Assembly: GCA_004352715.1 (NCBI GenBank)
Contig: SCFE01000062.1
Location: forward strand, 1,275,605 to 1,339,604
Reading direction: 5' to 3'
Length of the DNA stretch: 64,000 nt
Origin: Hofstenia miamia
Lineage: Eukaryota; Xenacoelomorpha; Acoela
Shown here piece by piece: positions 1 to 20,849 of the stretch. The notes beneath the pieces were generated by a model, which saw only the letters and a program-made list of their open reading frames with translations, made no database searches and was not told the DNA's origin. The position numbers were made by a program, and so were the translations under genes. Numbering within the stretch: the stretch's first letter is position 1; every line of letters begins with the position of its first letter.

Positions 1-1
1 T

Positions 2-9442
<9,441 letters not shown>

Positions 9443-10259
9443 AACAATTTTATTGTTGTAGATAGATTGCTTGTATCTTTTTGTTGGTTTAAATATATTT
9501 CAATGAATAACGATCAATCGGTTAAGAATTAATCGCATCAACAAAAAATTATGCTATTATAACTTCATAAATACAATGTTAAACACTTATTGCCAATAAT
9601 CAGCATTTGTGCATTCTGTTAAATTTAATTGCAGTTTTCTTCACACAAAATTTGTTATAAAGTTGTCATTGAATTTAGCTTTTAATATTTATAGTGAAGG
9701 GAGTACTTAGCAGTGAAACTAAACACTCGAATTTTATTTTTTTATTTCAGGATTTTTTCTTACGGGTTGAATTAGAATGATCATGTGAACTTGCAACAAT
9801 GTTTTATTATTTGAAAATATATTTCTTTAATTGAAACTACAAATGTGTAGTTTAATAATAACAATATTTGTTTTTTAAATCCTTTGTACACAAAATCAAT
9901 TTACAGAAAAAGTGTTAAATACTTATTAAGATTTCAAAACTATTTTCTACGTCGGTGAGGTACACAACTTTAGATACTAATTCTTAAACTGGACTTTCTT
10001 TTACGCAATGTATTTTTTAATTGTTTTGTCATTTATTATATTTTAGTTATGTTACGCTCAAGTTATGGAAAAATTACTGTATGTCTAAATTCAATTGTGT
10101 TCTCAAATCAAAAGTATTACTCTACTTTTATTTTTCTTATTTCGACTTTCAAATTCAGTGAGGATGATTTACTCTTATAAGTACAGTTTTATTTTAATGC
10201 ACATAAATCTACTAGTTGCCATTCAAGAAAAAATTTACTCATAAATAGACTTGAAGATC
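9443..10259. other. AT-rich intergenic region downstream of PRPF8
   Basis: It should hold the PRPF8 3' UTR. I see no clear canonical AATAAA close to the stop, and no coding signal or repeat. Confidence 0.5.
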
Positions 10260-10440
10260 AAAACTGTATACATGCGTTAAGTATAAAAAACGTTTTAAAG
10301 AAAGCCTTCATTAATGTCGCCATTCGAAGCTGGAATTCGTTACCAATAGAAATTTAAAATATTGAATAATTGAATTCTTTTAAAAGCATTTAAAAATATA
10401 TATTTGGTAAATCATGGCAAATTTTATAACAATGACTATA
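10260..10440 (+). pseudogene. LINE (non-LTR retrotransposon) 3' end relic
   Basis: A short reading at 10287-10357 gives AFINVAIRSWNSLPIEI and then a stop. This is the signature of the extreme C-terminus of many LINE ORF2 proteins (R-x-WNSLP). Only this tail and AT-rich downstream sequence are recognisable, so it is a 5'-truncated copy. Confidence 0.65.
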
Positions 10441-11508
10441 TTATAAATTGTTACTAAAATATTACTATAGTGATTTATCAATAGCCTGGAAGGTTTCTTT
10501 ATTTATGTGAATTGTATACATGTGTTTTGGGAATTTAATGACGCTATTCAGTTAAATTACAATGATAAAATTTCTTTTCTTAGTTTATCTTTTTTAGTTG
10601 TTAAAAACGAATTTGAGGTTATTTTCATAGTAGAAACCATACTTTAGAAATTATCATGAAATTGAATTTAGTATGCTTAGGAATTAGAAATTGTATTATG
10701 ATGGAGATATCAAAAATCCTCAAATAACTGATAATTGTACGCAAACATCTAATTGTATTTTGATTTTAATGACAGCAGTTGTTTTGTGTTCATCGAGAAG
10801 CCATGGGTCCAAAATGCAGCCTAAATATGATTGTTTTCAAAATACAATATCCTCATAAATGCTAAATTTCTAGAAATATGCTTCAGAATATTTTTTGCGT
10901 TCTCACTGTATTTATGAGCGGTTGATTTTTCGGAATATATTCACATATGTAACAAATGTAACGTCTTACATTTATAAGAAGTCATAAATTTTGCAAAGAA
11001 AGCATGAATAATGTTGTCATAAGCACAGGTCATGATTTTTGTGTAGTATGCAAGGGGTATAAAAGTATATTAAAAAATGTTCCCAATGTAACAAATCACA
11101 ACAGAGAAACTGATGGTAATAAATTGTCGGACACGAGTAGCAGGGAAGGTGTAACTCCAATTTCCCAATGCCGTATATAGGCAAAAACATTAACTCAACA
11201 AAGCAATCATATGCAGGCCTTCCAAAATTTAGAAATTATCTTTATTTCAGAATTAAACACATCAAACTGACTAAATTTACAAACTATCATAAAATTCACT
11301 TCACTTGCAGAGTTATTTGCGGCATTTCCCGGACGTGATAGCTCTGGTGTGCTCTTCCTTTCGTGTCGGTGTTTTTGGTAAGGTTTGGAGACTTGGGAAG
11401 TAGATAATGCAAATTGGAAGCGGAGACAATTTCTAGATTAATGATTTCGTAACATGTGAATCCGATAATCATTGAATATGGTAGACAGTGGAGGTTACAA
11501 CGAGAATG
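10441..11508. other. No recognisable gene or repeat
   Basis: AT-rich sequence with no supported coding region. The part from about 11320 may be 3' UTR of the minus-strand LINE relic that follows. Confidence 0.4.
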
Positions 11509-12810
11509 CTAGTATTTCTTGAAGAATTTGTTTGGAAAAATAAACGTAAATCTATCAATATCTCTTTCAGGGGCTCGTAAACGTTCACGGAGACTTGTAG
11601 AGGCATAGTCAGTTCTTCCGGGTACTAGATCTGATAGTAAATGGTCCTCATAGTACATTCTCTTCAACAGCTTTTCATCTCATTTTCTCACAATTGTTAT
11701 ATCCCAGTGGCATTGCCTTCCTCTGTAGTTTGTCTATGAGTTGCTGTAATGACTTCCTGCATCCTCCCCGTACTGAGACCTCATAGGTTATGTTTGGCAA
11801 TATCAACGCAGTGTAAAGTATCTTGAGCTCGCGTAAGGAGTAACCTTGTGCCTTTAACTAATTTAGAAGGAACATTTTGCTTCTACATTTTCGTAGAAGC
11901 CTTAAGACATGTTCTTCAAATGACAAGGCATTATCAATGTACACTCCAAGGATTTTAATGGCTCGAAAGAGTTTGCCAGATGGGTATTGTGTAGTAGTCA
12001 AAGGAGAGCTATCTTTAGAAAAAATCATTTCAACCGTTTTTCTTCGTTCATCGATAGGATGTTGTTATTACACCAGTCTTTCACAGCGCAGAGCACTTCT
12101 ATGGGCCCTGTTTTGACCACGCGTTCCACCCAGTAGGATTGTAGCATCATCTGCGTATTTTACTAGAGACATCATCTCCGTTCAAAACAAGATCATCATA
12201 TAATAAGTTGAATATGATTGGCCCAAGAATAGAGCCTTGGGTATACCAGCGTTTGTGCTGAGAAGTCGCGAATGTCGCCCATTGAAGTCAACAAATTGTG
12301 TCCTGTCTAGAAGGAAGTCGCAAACTAAATTGACAGATACAGGTCTCAGGTCAGTAACAGACTTCACTTTTGAGCGTTTCGGAATAGGAACGACTCTGGA
12401 TACTTTGAATGAATTCGGAAAACACCCTCTTACCAAACACAAATTGTAAATGTGACACAAAGGCTCAGCTAGGTTGTGAGCATTCTGTCGAATGAGCCAA
12501 TATGGAATCTGATCGATTCCTGGCGCAGTTTTATTTCTCTGTAAGCTTTGCTAAGCTTCATGAATTATAAAATCAGGAGGAATACTGCCATCTACGTAAT
12601 CACGAACCGGTGCAGTATATGTATCGATATAGGAAACTTGTGCGGAATGTTTGTTAATTTCATCAACGTCCAAAGCCATATCCACGTGAGAGGAGTCACA
12701 TGGTGAGACTGCCTTCCACCATTGTTTTGGCAGTATTATCAAGCATGGTTTTCCTGATTCTTCGAGATAGAGCATTAGCCTCATTCTTGCGGTTACGAAC
12801 TTCAAGGAAA
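11509..12810 (-). pseudogene. LINE reverse transcriptase relic with internal deletion
   Basis: Read on the minus strand, pieces of a LINE RT occur in order. Near 12400 is a fingers fragment ending in a degraded form of the YRPISV motif (DLRPVSVN). It is followed directly by a thumb-side fragment (CDFLLDRTQFV). Near 12160-12135 is the catalytic YADDATILL box. Near 11640-11510 is a C-terminal segment containing LLSDLVPGRTDYASTSLRER and a stop. About one hundred residues expected between LRPVSV and the DRTQ segment are missing, and frames shift between pieces, so the copy is dead. The order of motifs shows the element runs from high to low coordinates. The clade (CR1/Jockey-like) is uncertain. 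Confidence 0.8.
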
Positions 12811-13139
12811 TATTTCCTCTTCAACATAAGTGTGACCAAAATGTGTAAAATAGTATTCAAATTCATAACTCGCGTACCAAAATTGACTGAAAACAGTGAA
12901 AAAATCAGTCAGCTAAATTTTATGTCAGACAGTGTTTTCTGTTATTTAATTGTTAACATAAATATCTTATTTTTTCATGGCAAGTGTTTTGAGAAATTCC
13001 AAAGATTCACATCCACAGTTGCCTTGAACCTCAAAGGCGATTTGTTGAATCCAGTATCAATTAGCTGTCCGTGTCCGTTTTGGTTTCTGTACATCCAACA
13101 AAGTTGCATGTAAAATAGAATAAACAGTTAACATATATA
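12811..13139. other. No recognisable gene between two LINE relics
   Basis: AT-rich spacer. I recognise no motif in it. Confidence 0.4.
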
Positions 13140-14290
13140 CTATAGGAACTGTGGGTAAGTTCCATTTAACAAAAATTGATGAGCTGCATAGATAAATGAT
13201 TTTTTAAAGGCGGTAATATGGCATTTAGGTAACTTAACTTTCTGCCTTAGTCTGCTATCTTCAGATAATAACAACTCTTTGTGTAGAGGATGACTTTCAT
13301 CTTTTGCAATTTTCTCTAACAAATTTTTAAATTTTTTCCTATAACTTTTGTTCAATTCTTCTATAAAGATGTTTNTGGGCTGAGATACGTATGGAAGGCA
13401 AACATCTTCATTTCTGGTTTCAAGTTTGTTAAGTAGTATGAGAGGGACTTTATTTTTATATTCATGTTTCTAATTGTTTTTTACATCTGTTGTCCATTTT
13501 AGATCCTCATCAATATCCAGTCCTAGATATTTATATCCCCTCACTCTTTTAATTTTTTCCGCATTTTCCGTGTATACGTCACAATTGATAATTTCTGATA
13601 TTGGCGACTTTTTTATTCTAGGGCTTGCAATTACAAGTTCAGCTGTTTTAGATGTGTTTATTTTCAAGTTCCGCTCTTCAGATAATTTTAAAATTTTCTT
13701 AATGATACTCTGGTATGTTGTAAAATTTTCAACTGCAGAGTTCGATTGAATGTTTGCAATAACTCTCATATCATCAGAGTATTTTGATATATCGCAAATT
13801 TTTTACTAACATTTATTTTCTCATTAGATATTCCATTTGTTTCCTCGGTAAATAAAATACCACTTAATGGACCTCCTTGAGGAACTCCTACTGTAATTTT
13901 TTTACACCTTGTATAGTACTTCTTGTCATATTTAATGGTTTGTCTCCAGTCGTCCATATATTCTCTTATCCAGTCTCCCAGCCATTCACAAGTTTCTTGA
14001 ATACCGTTAGTTAATTTGTTATGTAGGATGGTATTAAATGCCGAACTATAATCAAAGAAAGTAATTCTTGCAATTGATGTTTCTTTAGTATTGAGGGCTT
14101 TGTATATGTAATGCATTGAATAAATAAGAGCATCACTTGTGCTTCTATCCATTTTATAAGCAAATTGATATTGGTCACATTAATCTTTCATCCGATCGAT
14201 GTATATTTCAGAGACATTTATCCATGATTCTTGCAAGCTGTCGGTATTTATAGATCTTAGTTCGCGGAAGATCTTATGTAGTCTTGAGGA
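13140..14290 (-). pseudogene. Second LINE reverse transcriptase relic
   Basis: On the minus strand the palm is recognisable. FFDYSSAFNTILHNKL holds the first catalytic Asp near 14075. VGVPQGGPLSGILF lies near 13880. A degraded catalytic box, YSDDMRV, lies near 13775, shifted by one frame from the preceding part. A thumb-like KINTSKTAE segment with YKYLGLDIDEDLKW follows, and then a C-terminal piece at 13355-13140. There is a single N at 13375 and a frameshift near 13800. The N-terminal part beyond about 14290 is absent or unrecognisable. It is a different family from the relic at 11.5-12.8 kb, judged by the different motif sequences. Confidence 0.8.
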
Positions 14291-15639
14291 GGGCATACTT
14301 GTTCAAACTGCTTGGGCCAGAGCATGAACTGCATCATAAAAAAGTCATTACATTCGTCGTTTGCCGTCTACGTGACAAACCACAGCTGGTTCTAAGACAG
14401 AGGGGACTTCGGTAGAATTGAGAATTCGTTTAATAATGGCACTAAATGTGCTGTGGTAAGAGAAGCGAAGTTAACACGTCGTAGTTTACACCATAGCCCA
14501 TCTTAATCCAGTGTTTTTGTAGGTCGGTCTTTCGGGAGTGTAAATACATATTTTTAAATTGTATATAATTGGTTCTTGGCGTTCATATTTCCTTAGTTGT
14601 AGCCTGTTTGTAAATGTGTACATAGTGCATGAATATATATGTTTCTTGTACAATTACAGACAATAAAGTCTAGTTAATGTAAGTAACAAAATTGGGCCTA
14701 TTACAAATACTAAACTCATCCTCATCTGGATAATTTATCAATTTGATTCTTATTTCTTGATCTTGACTTAAACAAAAGGAATTCCAGTGTTACCTTCGAT
14801 TGAGTGTTCCTTGTTTTGTCTCTGAATGCATATAATCAATTTGTGTGTATCATAATGTGCTGTATCTTCAAGCAAGGAACAGTGTTGGAACAAAAATAAA
14901 ATCAACAAATTTGCATTATTTTATTTAAAGATATTATTGATTATAGGTAATTTATGCTGATATATATAGTCATCTTTGGTTGCATTTATCTTATCTATAT
15001 ACTTTCGATTATTTTTTTTGAGGGTGGTAGATCTTTAAATTTTGATGTCCTAATTTAATCCGTACTTTCTTAGGTGTTCTGATATTGTTGGCTTAGTTTC
15101 CGGCTCTTTTATTCTTCTGCTTAGTTGGCTGCTACTATATCCAATATAGTCCTCACCACAATATCTTTGCCGATGCTTTCGTCGCGAGCAGTCGGTCCAT
15201 GCGAGCGCTCTGTGCTCAACACGATAAATTCCGCCACTATCGTTGCGTCGCCAGAATAGGAGCTGAACAAGACAAAACTATTAGCTCCTTTTAAGAATAT
15301 GGGAAAAGACGAGCTAATCATTCTACATAGTCTCCTAGCATCCTTTGACCAAACACCTTTAGAAACTCACACCAAAATCACACAAGCGGAAGAGAACACG
15401 CACTCGCTAACAGAAAAAAGATCGCGACTTCCGAAAAAGCTGATGTCCTCATTATTGGTTCCTCAGTGTACCGGCACCTCAGAGTCTCAGAATTGATCAA
15501 GTCCTTTGCTCAATTATGAAACATACCTAAAAATGTTTCATCTAAGAAAGATATGATTGATTACGTTAATTTAAATGCCCAGAATTTATCTAATAAAAAT
15601 TGCGATTACAAGTCACTTATTAGTAGTATTAAGAGACTT
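14291..15639. other. Unassigned region, possibly more retroelement debris
   Basis: No intact gene. A short plus-strand reading around 15440-15510 gives ADVLIIGSSVYRHLR, which faintly resembles the SGNH-like segment of some retroelement ORF1 proteins, but it is too short to call. Confidence 0.3.
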
Positions 15640-15877
15640 CCATGAGGTGCCACTTTTTTCTGATTGGTCGAGAAGTGGGTTCCAGGCCGTGCCACTTTTT
15701 GCTGATTGGTCGAGAGATGGGCAGAAGGACGTACCACTTTTTTGTGATTGGTCGAGAGGGGTGGCCTTTGACCTGAGACGTCGTGGATATTGGCGGGGGT
15801 GTTTTACTGACGTCATGGATGTAATTTTACTAGTTTTTGTGTTATTTATGTGGCCTAATTTAGTTTGCATTTTTTTT

Positions 15878-16033
15878 AAGTTTTTACTTTCCCACATACA
15901 TTTTTTAGTTTTTACTTTCCCACATTAACTTAGTTTTTACTTTCCCACATTAACTTAGTTTTCACTTTCCCACATACATTTTTTAGTTTTTACTTTCCCA
16001 CATTAACTAACTTAGTTTTTACTTTCCCACATA
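15878..16033. repeat. Short tandem repeat, about 25-bp unit (TTTACTTTCCCACAT)
   Basis: At least six imperfect copies of a unit built on TAGTTTTTACTTTCCCACAT are arranged head to tail inside the foldback arm. The same motif, in reverse complement, is repeated about four times in the right arm of the 44-kb element. Confidence 0.85.
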
Positions 16034-16035
16034 AT

Positions 16036-16148
16036 TCGAAAAATATTTCCAAGTAAAAATAATTTGCATACCTGTTTAAAAAGTGGAGTCGAAAAATATT
16101 TCCAAGTAAAAAAAAAAATTACATACTTGTTTAAAAAGTGGAATCGAA
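16036..16148. repeat. Minisatellite of 53-55 bp units running into the gap
   Basis: Units start with TCGAA at 16036, 16089 and 16144 and share TATTTCCAAGTAAA and TTGTTTAAAAAGTGGA. The third copy is cut by the Ns, suggesting that the array itself caused the gap. Confidence 0.85.
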
Positions 16149-17148
16149 NNNNNNNNNNNNNNNNNNNNNNNNNNNNNNNNNNNNNNNNNNNNNNNNNNNN
16201 NNNNNNNNNNNNNNNNNNNNNNNNNNNNNNNNNNNNNNNNNNNNNNNNNNNNNNNNNNNNNNNNNNNNNNNNNNNNNNNNNNNNNNNNNNNNNNNNNNNN
16301 NNNNNNNNNNNNNNNNNNNNNNNNNNNNNNNNNNNNNNNNNNNNNNNNNNNNNNNNNNNNNNNNNNNNNNNNNNNNNNNNNNNNNNNNNNNNNNNNNNNN
16401 NNNNNNNNNNNNNNNNNNNNNNNNNNNNNNNNNNNNNNNNNNNNNNNNNNNNNNNNNNNNNNNNNNNNNNNNNNNNNNNNNNNNNNNNNNNNNNNNNNNN
16501 NNNNNNNNNNNNNNNNNNNNNNNNNNNNNNNNNNNNNNNNNNNNNNNNNNNNNNNNNNNNNNNNNNNNNNNNNNNNNNNNNNNNNNNNNNNNNNNNNNNN
16601 NNNNNNNNNNNNNNNNNNNNNNNNNNNNNNNNNNNNNNNNNNNNNNNNNNNNNNNNNNNNNNNNNNNNNNNNNNNNNNNNNNNNNNNNNNNNNNNNNNNN
16701 NNNNNNNNNNNNNNNNNNNNNNNNNNNNNNNNNNNNNNNNNNNNNNNNNNNNNNNNNNNNNNNNNNNNNNNNNNNNNNNNNNNNNNNNNNNNNNNNNNNN
16801 NNNNNNNNNNNNNNNNNNNNNNNNNNNNNNNNNNNNNNNNNNNNNNNNNNNNNNNNNNNNNNNNNNNNNNNNNNNNNNNNNNNNNNNNNNNNNNNNNNNN
16901 NNNNNNNNNNNNNNNNNNNNNNNNNNNNNNNNNNNNNNNNNNNNNNNNNNNNNNNNNNNNNNNNNNNNNNNNNNNNNNNNNNNNNNNNNNNNNNNNNNNN
17001 NNNNNNNNNNNNNNNNNNNNNNNNNNNNNNNNNNNNNNNNNNNNNNNNNNNNNNNNNNNNNNNNNNNNNNNNNNNNNNNNNNNNNNNNNNNNNNNNNNNN
17101 NNNNNNNNNNNNNNNNNNNNNNNNNNNNNNNNNNNNNNNNNNNNNNNN
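16149..17148. other. Assembly gap (1000 N)
   Basis: Exactly 1000 Ns, probably a gap of default rather than measured size. Confidence 0.95.
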
Positions 17149-17314
17149 CATTAAAACTGGATGTGATGAATAAAGTGATTGACATATTTAACCACATATA
17201 CAAAAGCAGTAGACATATAAAGAAATGAATATATTTATAAATTACCTCTGTATTTATAGACTAAATTAAACAAATATTGAATATTTAAAAGAAATTATAA
17301 TAAATTATATAAAC

Positions 17315-17884
17315 CAGGGTTTCGAAACGGGGTCCGTACCTCCCACTAGGGGGTGGTACGAGGCTTCAGGTGGGCAGTGGCCAAATTTTCATATAGGGGT
17401 CCTGAGATCCTTTAGGAGGCGATGAAAGACTGAGAGCTTCTAATAACATTACTACATTCATAGAGGCAAACGAGTAGGATTTAGGTTTTAAACTTTCAAT
17501 ATTAATAAAGAAAATGCCAATTTTTTATATTCAGCATTGATGTAGAATCCGTTATATTTTATATGTTACTATTCGTATTTGTTATAATGATATACTAAAT
17601 TCATAGAGGCAAACGAGTAGGATTTAGGTTTTAAACTTTCAATATTAATAAAGAAAATGCCAATTTTTTACATTCAGCATTGATGTAGAATCCGTTATAT
17701 TTTATATGTTACTATTCGTATTTGTTATAATGATATGCGTGTTACACAATAAATATGATAAATAAATTTTTTTAAATATAGATTCATGAATATAAGAAAT
17801 CTTACCCAAACCAACGCGGGGGTCCATGGCGAAAAAAAAATTGGTTTGGTGGGAGTCCACAACGGAAAAAGTTGGGAAACCCTG
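17315..17884. mobile_element. hAT-type MITE, 570 bp, complete
   Basis: The left end begins CAGGGTTTCGAAAC and the right end is the reverse complement of CAGGGTTTCCCAAC, a typical hAT terminal inverted repeat. The flanking octamers ATATAAAC (17307-17314) and CTTTAAAC (17885-17892) agree at six of eight positions, consistent with a decayed 8-bp target duplication. There is no transposase, so it is non-autonomous. Confidence 0.8.
17457..17736. repeat. Tandem duplication, 143-bp period, inside the MITE
   Basis: The stretch starting TTCATAGAGGCAAACGAG at 17457 recurs at 17600 with about one mismatch over roughly 137 bp. The near identity shows it is younger than the MITE, whose target duplication has decayed. 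Confidence 0.9.
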
Positions 17885-18094
17885 CTTTAAACTCAGACAA
17901 TGTAATAAGCCAATTTTTATACATTAGAAATTAATGCAAATTTACATTGTCCAGTAAAGTGTAATAACATCTAATAAATTTTTTATCACTGTTCAGATCT
18001 TTATTGCTGGCACTTTATTTTAAATTTTAGTGATAGTGCGATAACAATTATTAATCCAGATCTGAAATATAATTTTGGTTGGCATTTCTTTTAG

Positions 18095-19683
18095 AAAACG
18101 TAATAATGGTTATAAAATCGCCTGATGTTTGGGATGTTTATTCTGGAGAGGTAGTGTTAGAAGAACTTTTGATTTGGTGCACAGTCGAGCGTTTTCCTGC
18201 ATTTGCAGAGGTGGCTGTTGAAAATCTCAGCGAACGTTTTCATCCGTCGGTATCGCAACATCGGTTGCATGCCATTGCCTTTGTTGGTGGGGCTTCTTCA
18301 GAAGCAACTCATGTTGAAAACTGGGTGAAGGCCATCGCAATGAAGTCAGATTACCGGACTCATTTCATCTTCAGCTTTTCACGTGATTCTTCTCTTTTCA
18401 AAGATCTCACACTCATCTCCTTTGAGGGGCCTACATTAGCAGTAGTCAATGGCAGTAATGACCATTTCTGGTTACCCGAAGAAGAATCCTCAAAACTTTC
18501 TCAAGGTAGGTCATTCTTAGTGAATGCATGTGCACATATACGAGATAAAGGGAGTGAACGTTGTGTTCTGATTAAAGTTTTAGAATTCATCTAACCTGTT
18601 TCCAATAGGATTTTTTTTAAACTTATGTTTTATTCAAAAAGCATTAGATATGGGAATAATTTCAACGTTTTTAGAAAAACGTAAGTGACCTCGTCGTCAA
18701 ATGCTATTCTTTCCTTGAAAGAACAGGTTTTTTGAGAAGGCGTAAAGCAATTTGCTTGCGATTAGGAAACCCTTTGAGATTTCAATGTAGATCACAGACA
18801 ACTGATAGAGGCCAACATTGTCTTCTTAATGTCCAATGGATTTTGTTCATTATTTTCTTATGATCTTGCAGTTCTTCACCCTGAACTGTCTTTGTTTAAA
18901 TTATTCTCCAGTCTGTTGATGTTTTCTAAAATGTCACCGAGTGGTATCTTTGATTGGCGATCTTCATTCGAGAAGATCTCGTTAAAGGCTTCTTTAAAAA
19001 ATCCAGGTTGTGACTGCACACATTCTTTGATTCTTCGTCGATTGCATAACATACAAGTAAAGTATTACAGGAGATGTTGGTTCTTTAAAATAAACAATGG
19101 TTATTCAATAACAGTGCACGCCAACTACATTAAACTAAGTTTCCTAAGGCTGTTTCGAATTCATTATTTTTGTTTAACTTCTAATTTGGTAATAACTCGG
19201 TATATTTGAGTTTAGTCATTATTTCTTAGTCTAAGCAGATGCATATAACTATGCAATGATATTTTTTTCAGAGTTTGTGGCTATGCTAATATATTGAAAA
19301 CTTTTCTGGCCCTTTTTATTATATGTACAATTCTACTGGATGAATATTTAGGAATTCTTATGCGCTTTCTGGATTCTATACGCAACGATCAAAACCCTCC
19401 GCAAGGTGGCTATAGTTGGGGTAGAAAATTCAAGCGGACACTGCATGAGATTACAAAGGCCATCTCAAGTTTGTTCTCAGTGGGAGTAGTCATCGCGTTG
19501 TTGGTAATTGCTGTCCCCTTAACTGTGGTCGGCTGTCTGTGTTATCTCATGTGCACAATGGACATGGGTGATGACACGGGTGGCGACGAGGACAGCGAAG
19601 AGGAGACAACGGAGAATGTTAATCGACGTCTCACTGAAGAACAAGTCGAAGGCTTAAGACAACGGCGTATACGCGATGATTAG
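18095..19683 (+). CDS. TMX3-like transmembrane thioredoxin-family protein, 3' exons only
   Basis: Two exons, 18095-18505 and 19352-19683 (TAG stop), join in phase across an 846-bp intron ending TTTAG. The first encodes a thioredoxin-fold-like segment with ERFPAF and VVNGSNDHFWLPEEES, the pattern of the non-catalytic b-type domains of TMX3-like ER disulfide isomerases. The second gives MRFLDSIRNDQNPPQGG, then a basic stretch, a membrane span (IALLVIAVPLTVVGCLCYL) and a very acidic cytosolic tail. This order (b' domain, GG linker, single TM, acidic tail) matches TMX3-type proteins. The catalytic CxxC domain is not in the visible upstream DNA. The exon begins in mid-codon after TTTTAG, so it needs an upstream exon, perhaps in the gap at 16149-17148. 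Family assignment is by remembered pattern and could be another PDI-like membrane protein. Confidence 0.6.
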
Positions 19684-20849
19684 CTACGAGAAAAGTAATT
19701 TAGGCTTGCGAACGCGATTCGTTGTAATACTTTGCAGTAATTTTCTCCTTTATAGTTTTTTAAAATGATGTCGTGAATTTATCAGCATAGTTTTATTTGG
19801 TTTTTATCCACTTAGTGTTCGTACAGTTCCTCTATAATTTCGCATCATTGTTAAGAGTTTATTTACATAATTATTGTGTTTTATCAATTTTTTAATTCAA
19901 TTTAAGTAGTTAGTCTTCATTTTTGTATAGATTGATATATACATGTATATGCAAGCCATCAATCCCTGTTCACTTATATGGTTTACAATGTATCAATGCG
20001 TAGTAGAGAAAATCGCTATTTTGAAAATGTCTGCACCATAAAGTACCAAATCATCCAATCATTAACAAGAGAACTTCATAGCCTATATCAAAATTTAAAA
20101 ATCCATCAAAACTTCTCTTCCAAGACAATTTTCCGTGATAGATATTTCTGCTGTTACTAACTATATTTTAGCGGAGTAGTTTATTGTATTGTAAGCTTAA
20201 AATAGTTATTATATATTTGTTTCTTTTGCCGAAATCAAGTTGGCCCAACAAAACGGACATTTAAAAAAACGCTTCTCCAAACCGTGTCTTCGAAAGATTC
20301 ATGCTCGTCAGTCACCAGCAATCACATTAATTTCCCTCCAGTCATTCAAAACCTTACTCCTCTTAATGACATTGATGTAAATTTGATTTATGTTCTCATT
20401 ATTAATTACTGACCAGTGTAGCTGCTTGTGTGTAGCAGTCTAAAAACATTTTAAGAAACAACTTATTCTTATCAGTGTCTAATATACACGGAAGAACGAT
20501 TTTTAAAGGATGGTTTACTGTACTATTGATCTTATTCATGAAGATTGGAAAGGGATGCTACATTTGTGATTAATAACGAAATTTCTTTGAAATTGTTATT
20601 GTAAATTTTAATTGTTTAAATATAAACTTGATGGGTAAATATATTTTGTAAATTATTTAAATTGAATTTAGGAATATAAACAAACTTAATTAATTTTGGT
20701 CTATTTTTCCACCAATATTACTTTGAAAGCATCTAGTATGATGCAAAGAGAAGGTGTTTTTAATTAAGGCATGAAGTTTCATATTCATAGTGATCATTGT
20801 AAAGAATTGAAATGGATGAGTAACCATTCCCTGAACAGTCAACATTTAA
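19684..20849. other. 3' UTR and intergenic AT-rich DNA
   Basis: No gene recognised. The first part presumably carries the 3' UTR of the upstream gene. Confidence 0.4.

Larger units (their letters stand above)
15640..16148. mobile_element. One arm of a foldback/long-TIR element, cut by an assembly gap
   Basis: This arm matches the terminal arm of the complete element at 43845-44972. It carries three copies of a 42-bp subterminal unit, each containing CTGATTGGTCGAGA or a near match; their TGATTGG cores start at 15661, 15703 and 15745. A perfect TGACGTCA palindrome sits at 15808-15815. Downstream the arm passes into short tandem repeats and then the gap, so the opposite arm is not visible. No ORF for mobility is present, so it is non-autonomous or incomplete. 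Confidence 0.75.

Noticed and set aside
12700-13113. 137-codon plus-strand open frame
   Set aside because: Overlaps the minus-strand LINE RT at one end and has no recognisable domain; composition is hydrophobic and random-like.
15433-15515. SGNH-like motif ADVLIIGSSVYRHLR
   Set aside because: Too short, ends at a stop, and lacks the other blocks of an ORF1 esterase domain.
16012-17203. Long open frames across the N gap (also at 29.7-30.5, 31.3, 46.3 and 62.9 kb)
   Set aside because: They consist almost wholly of Ns and carry no information.
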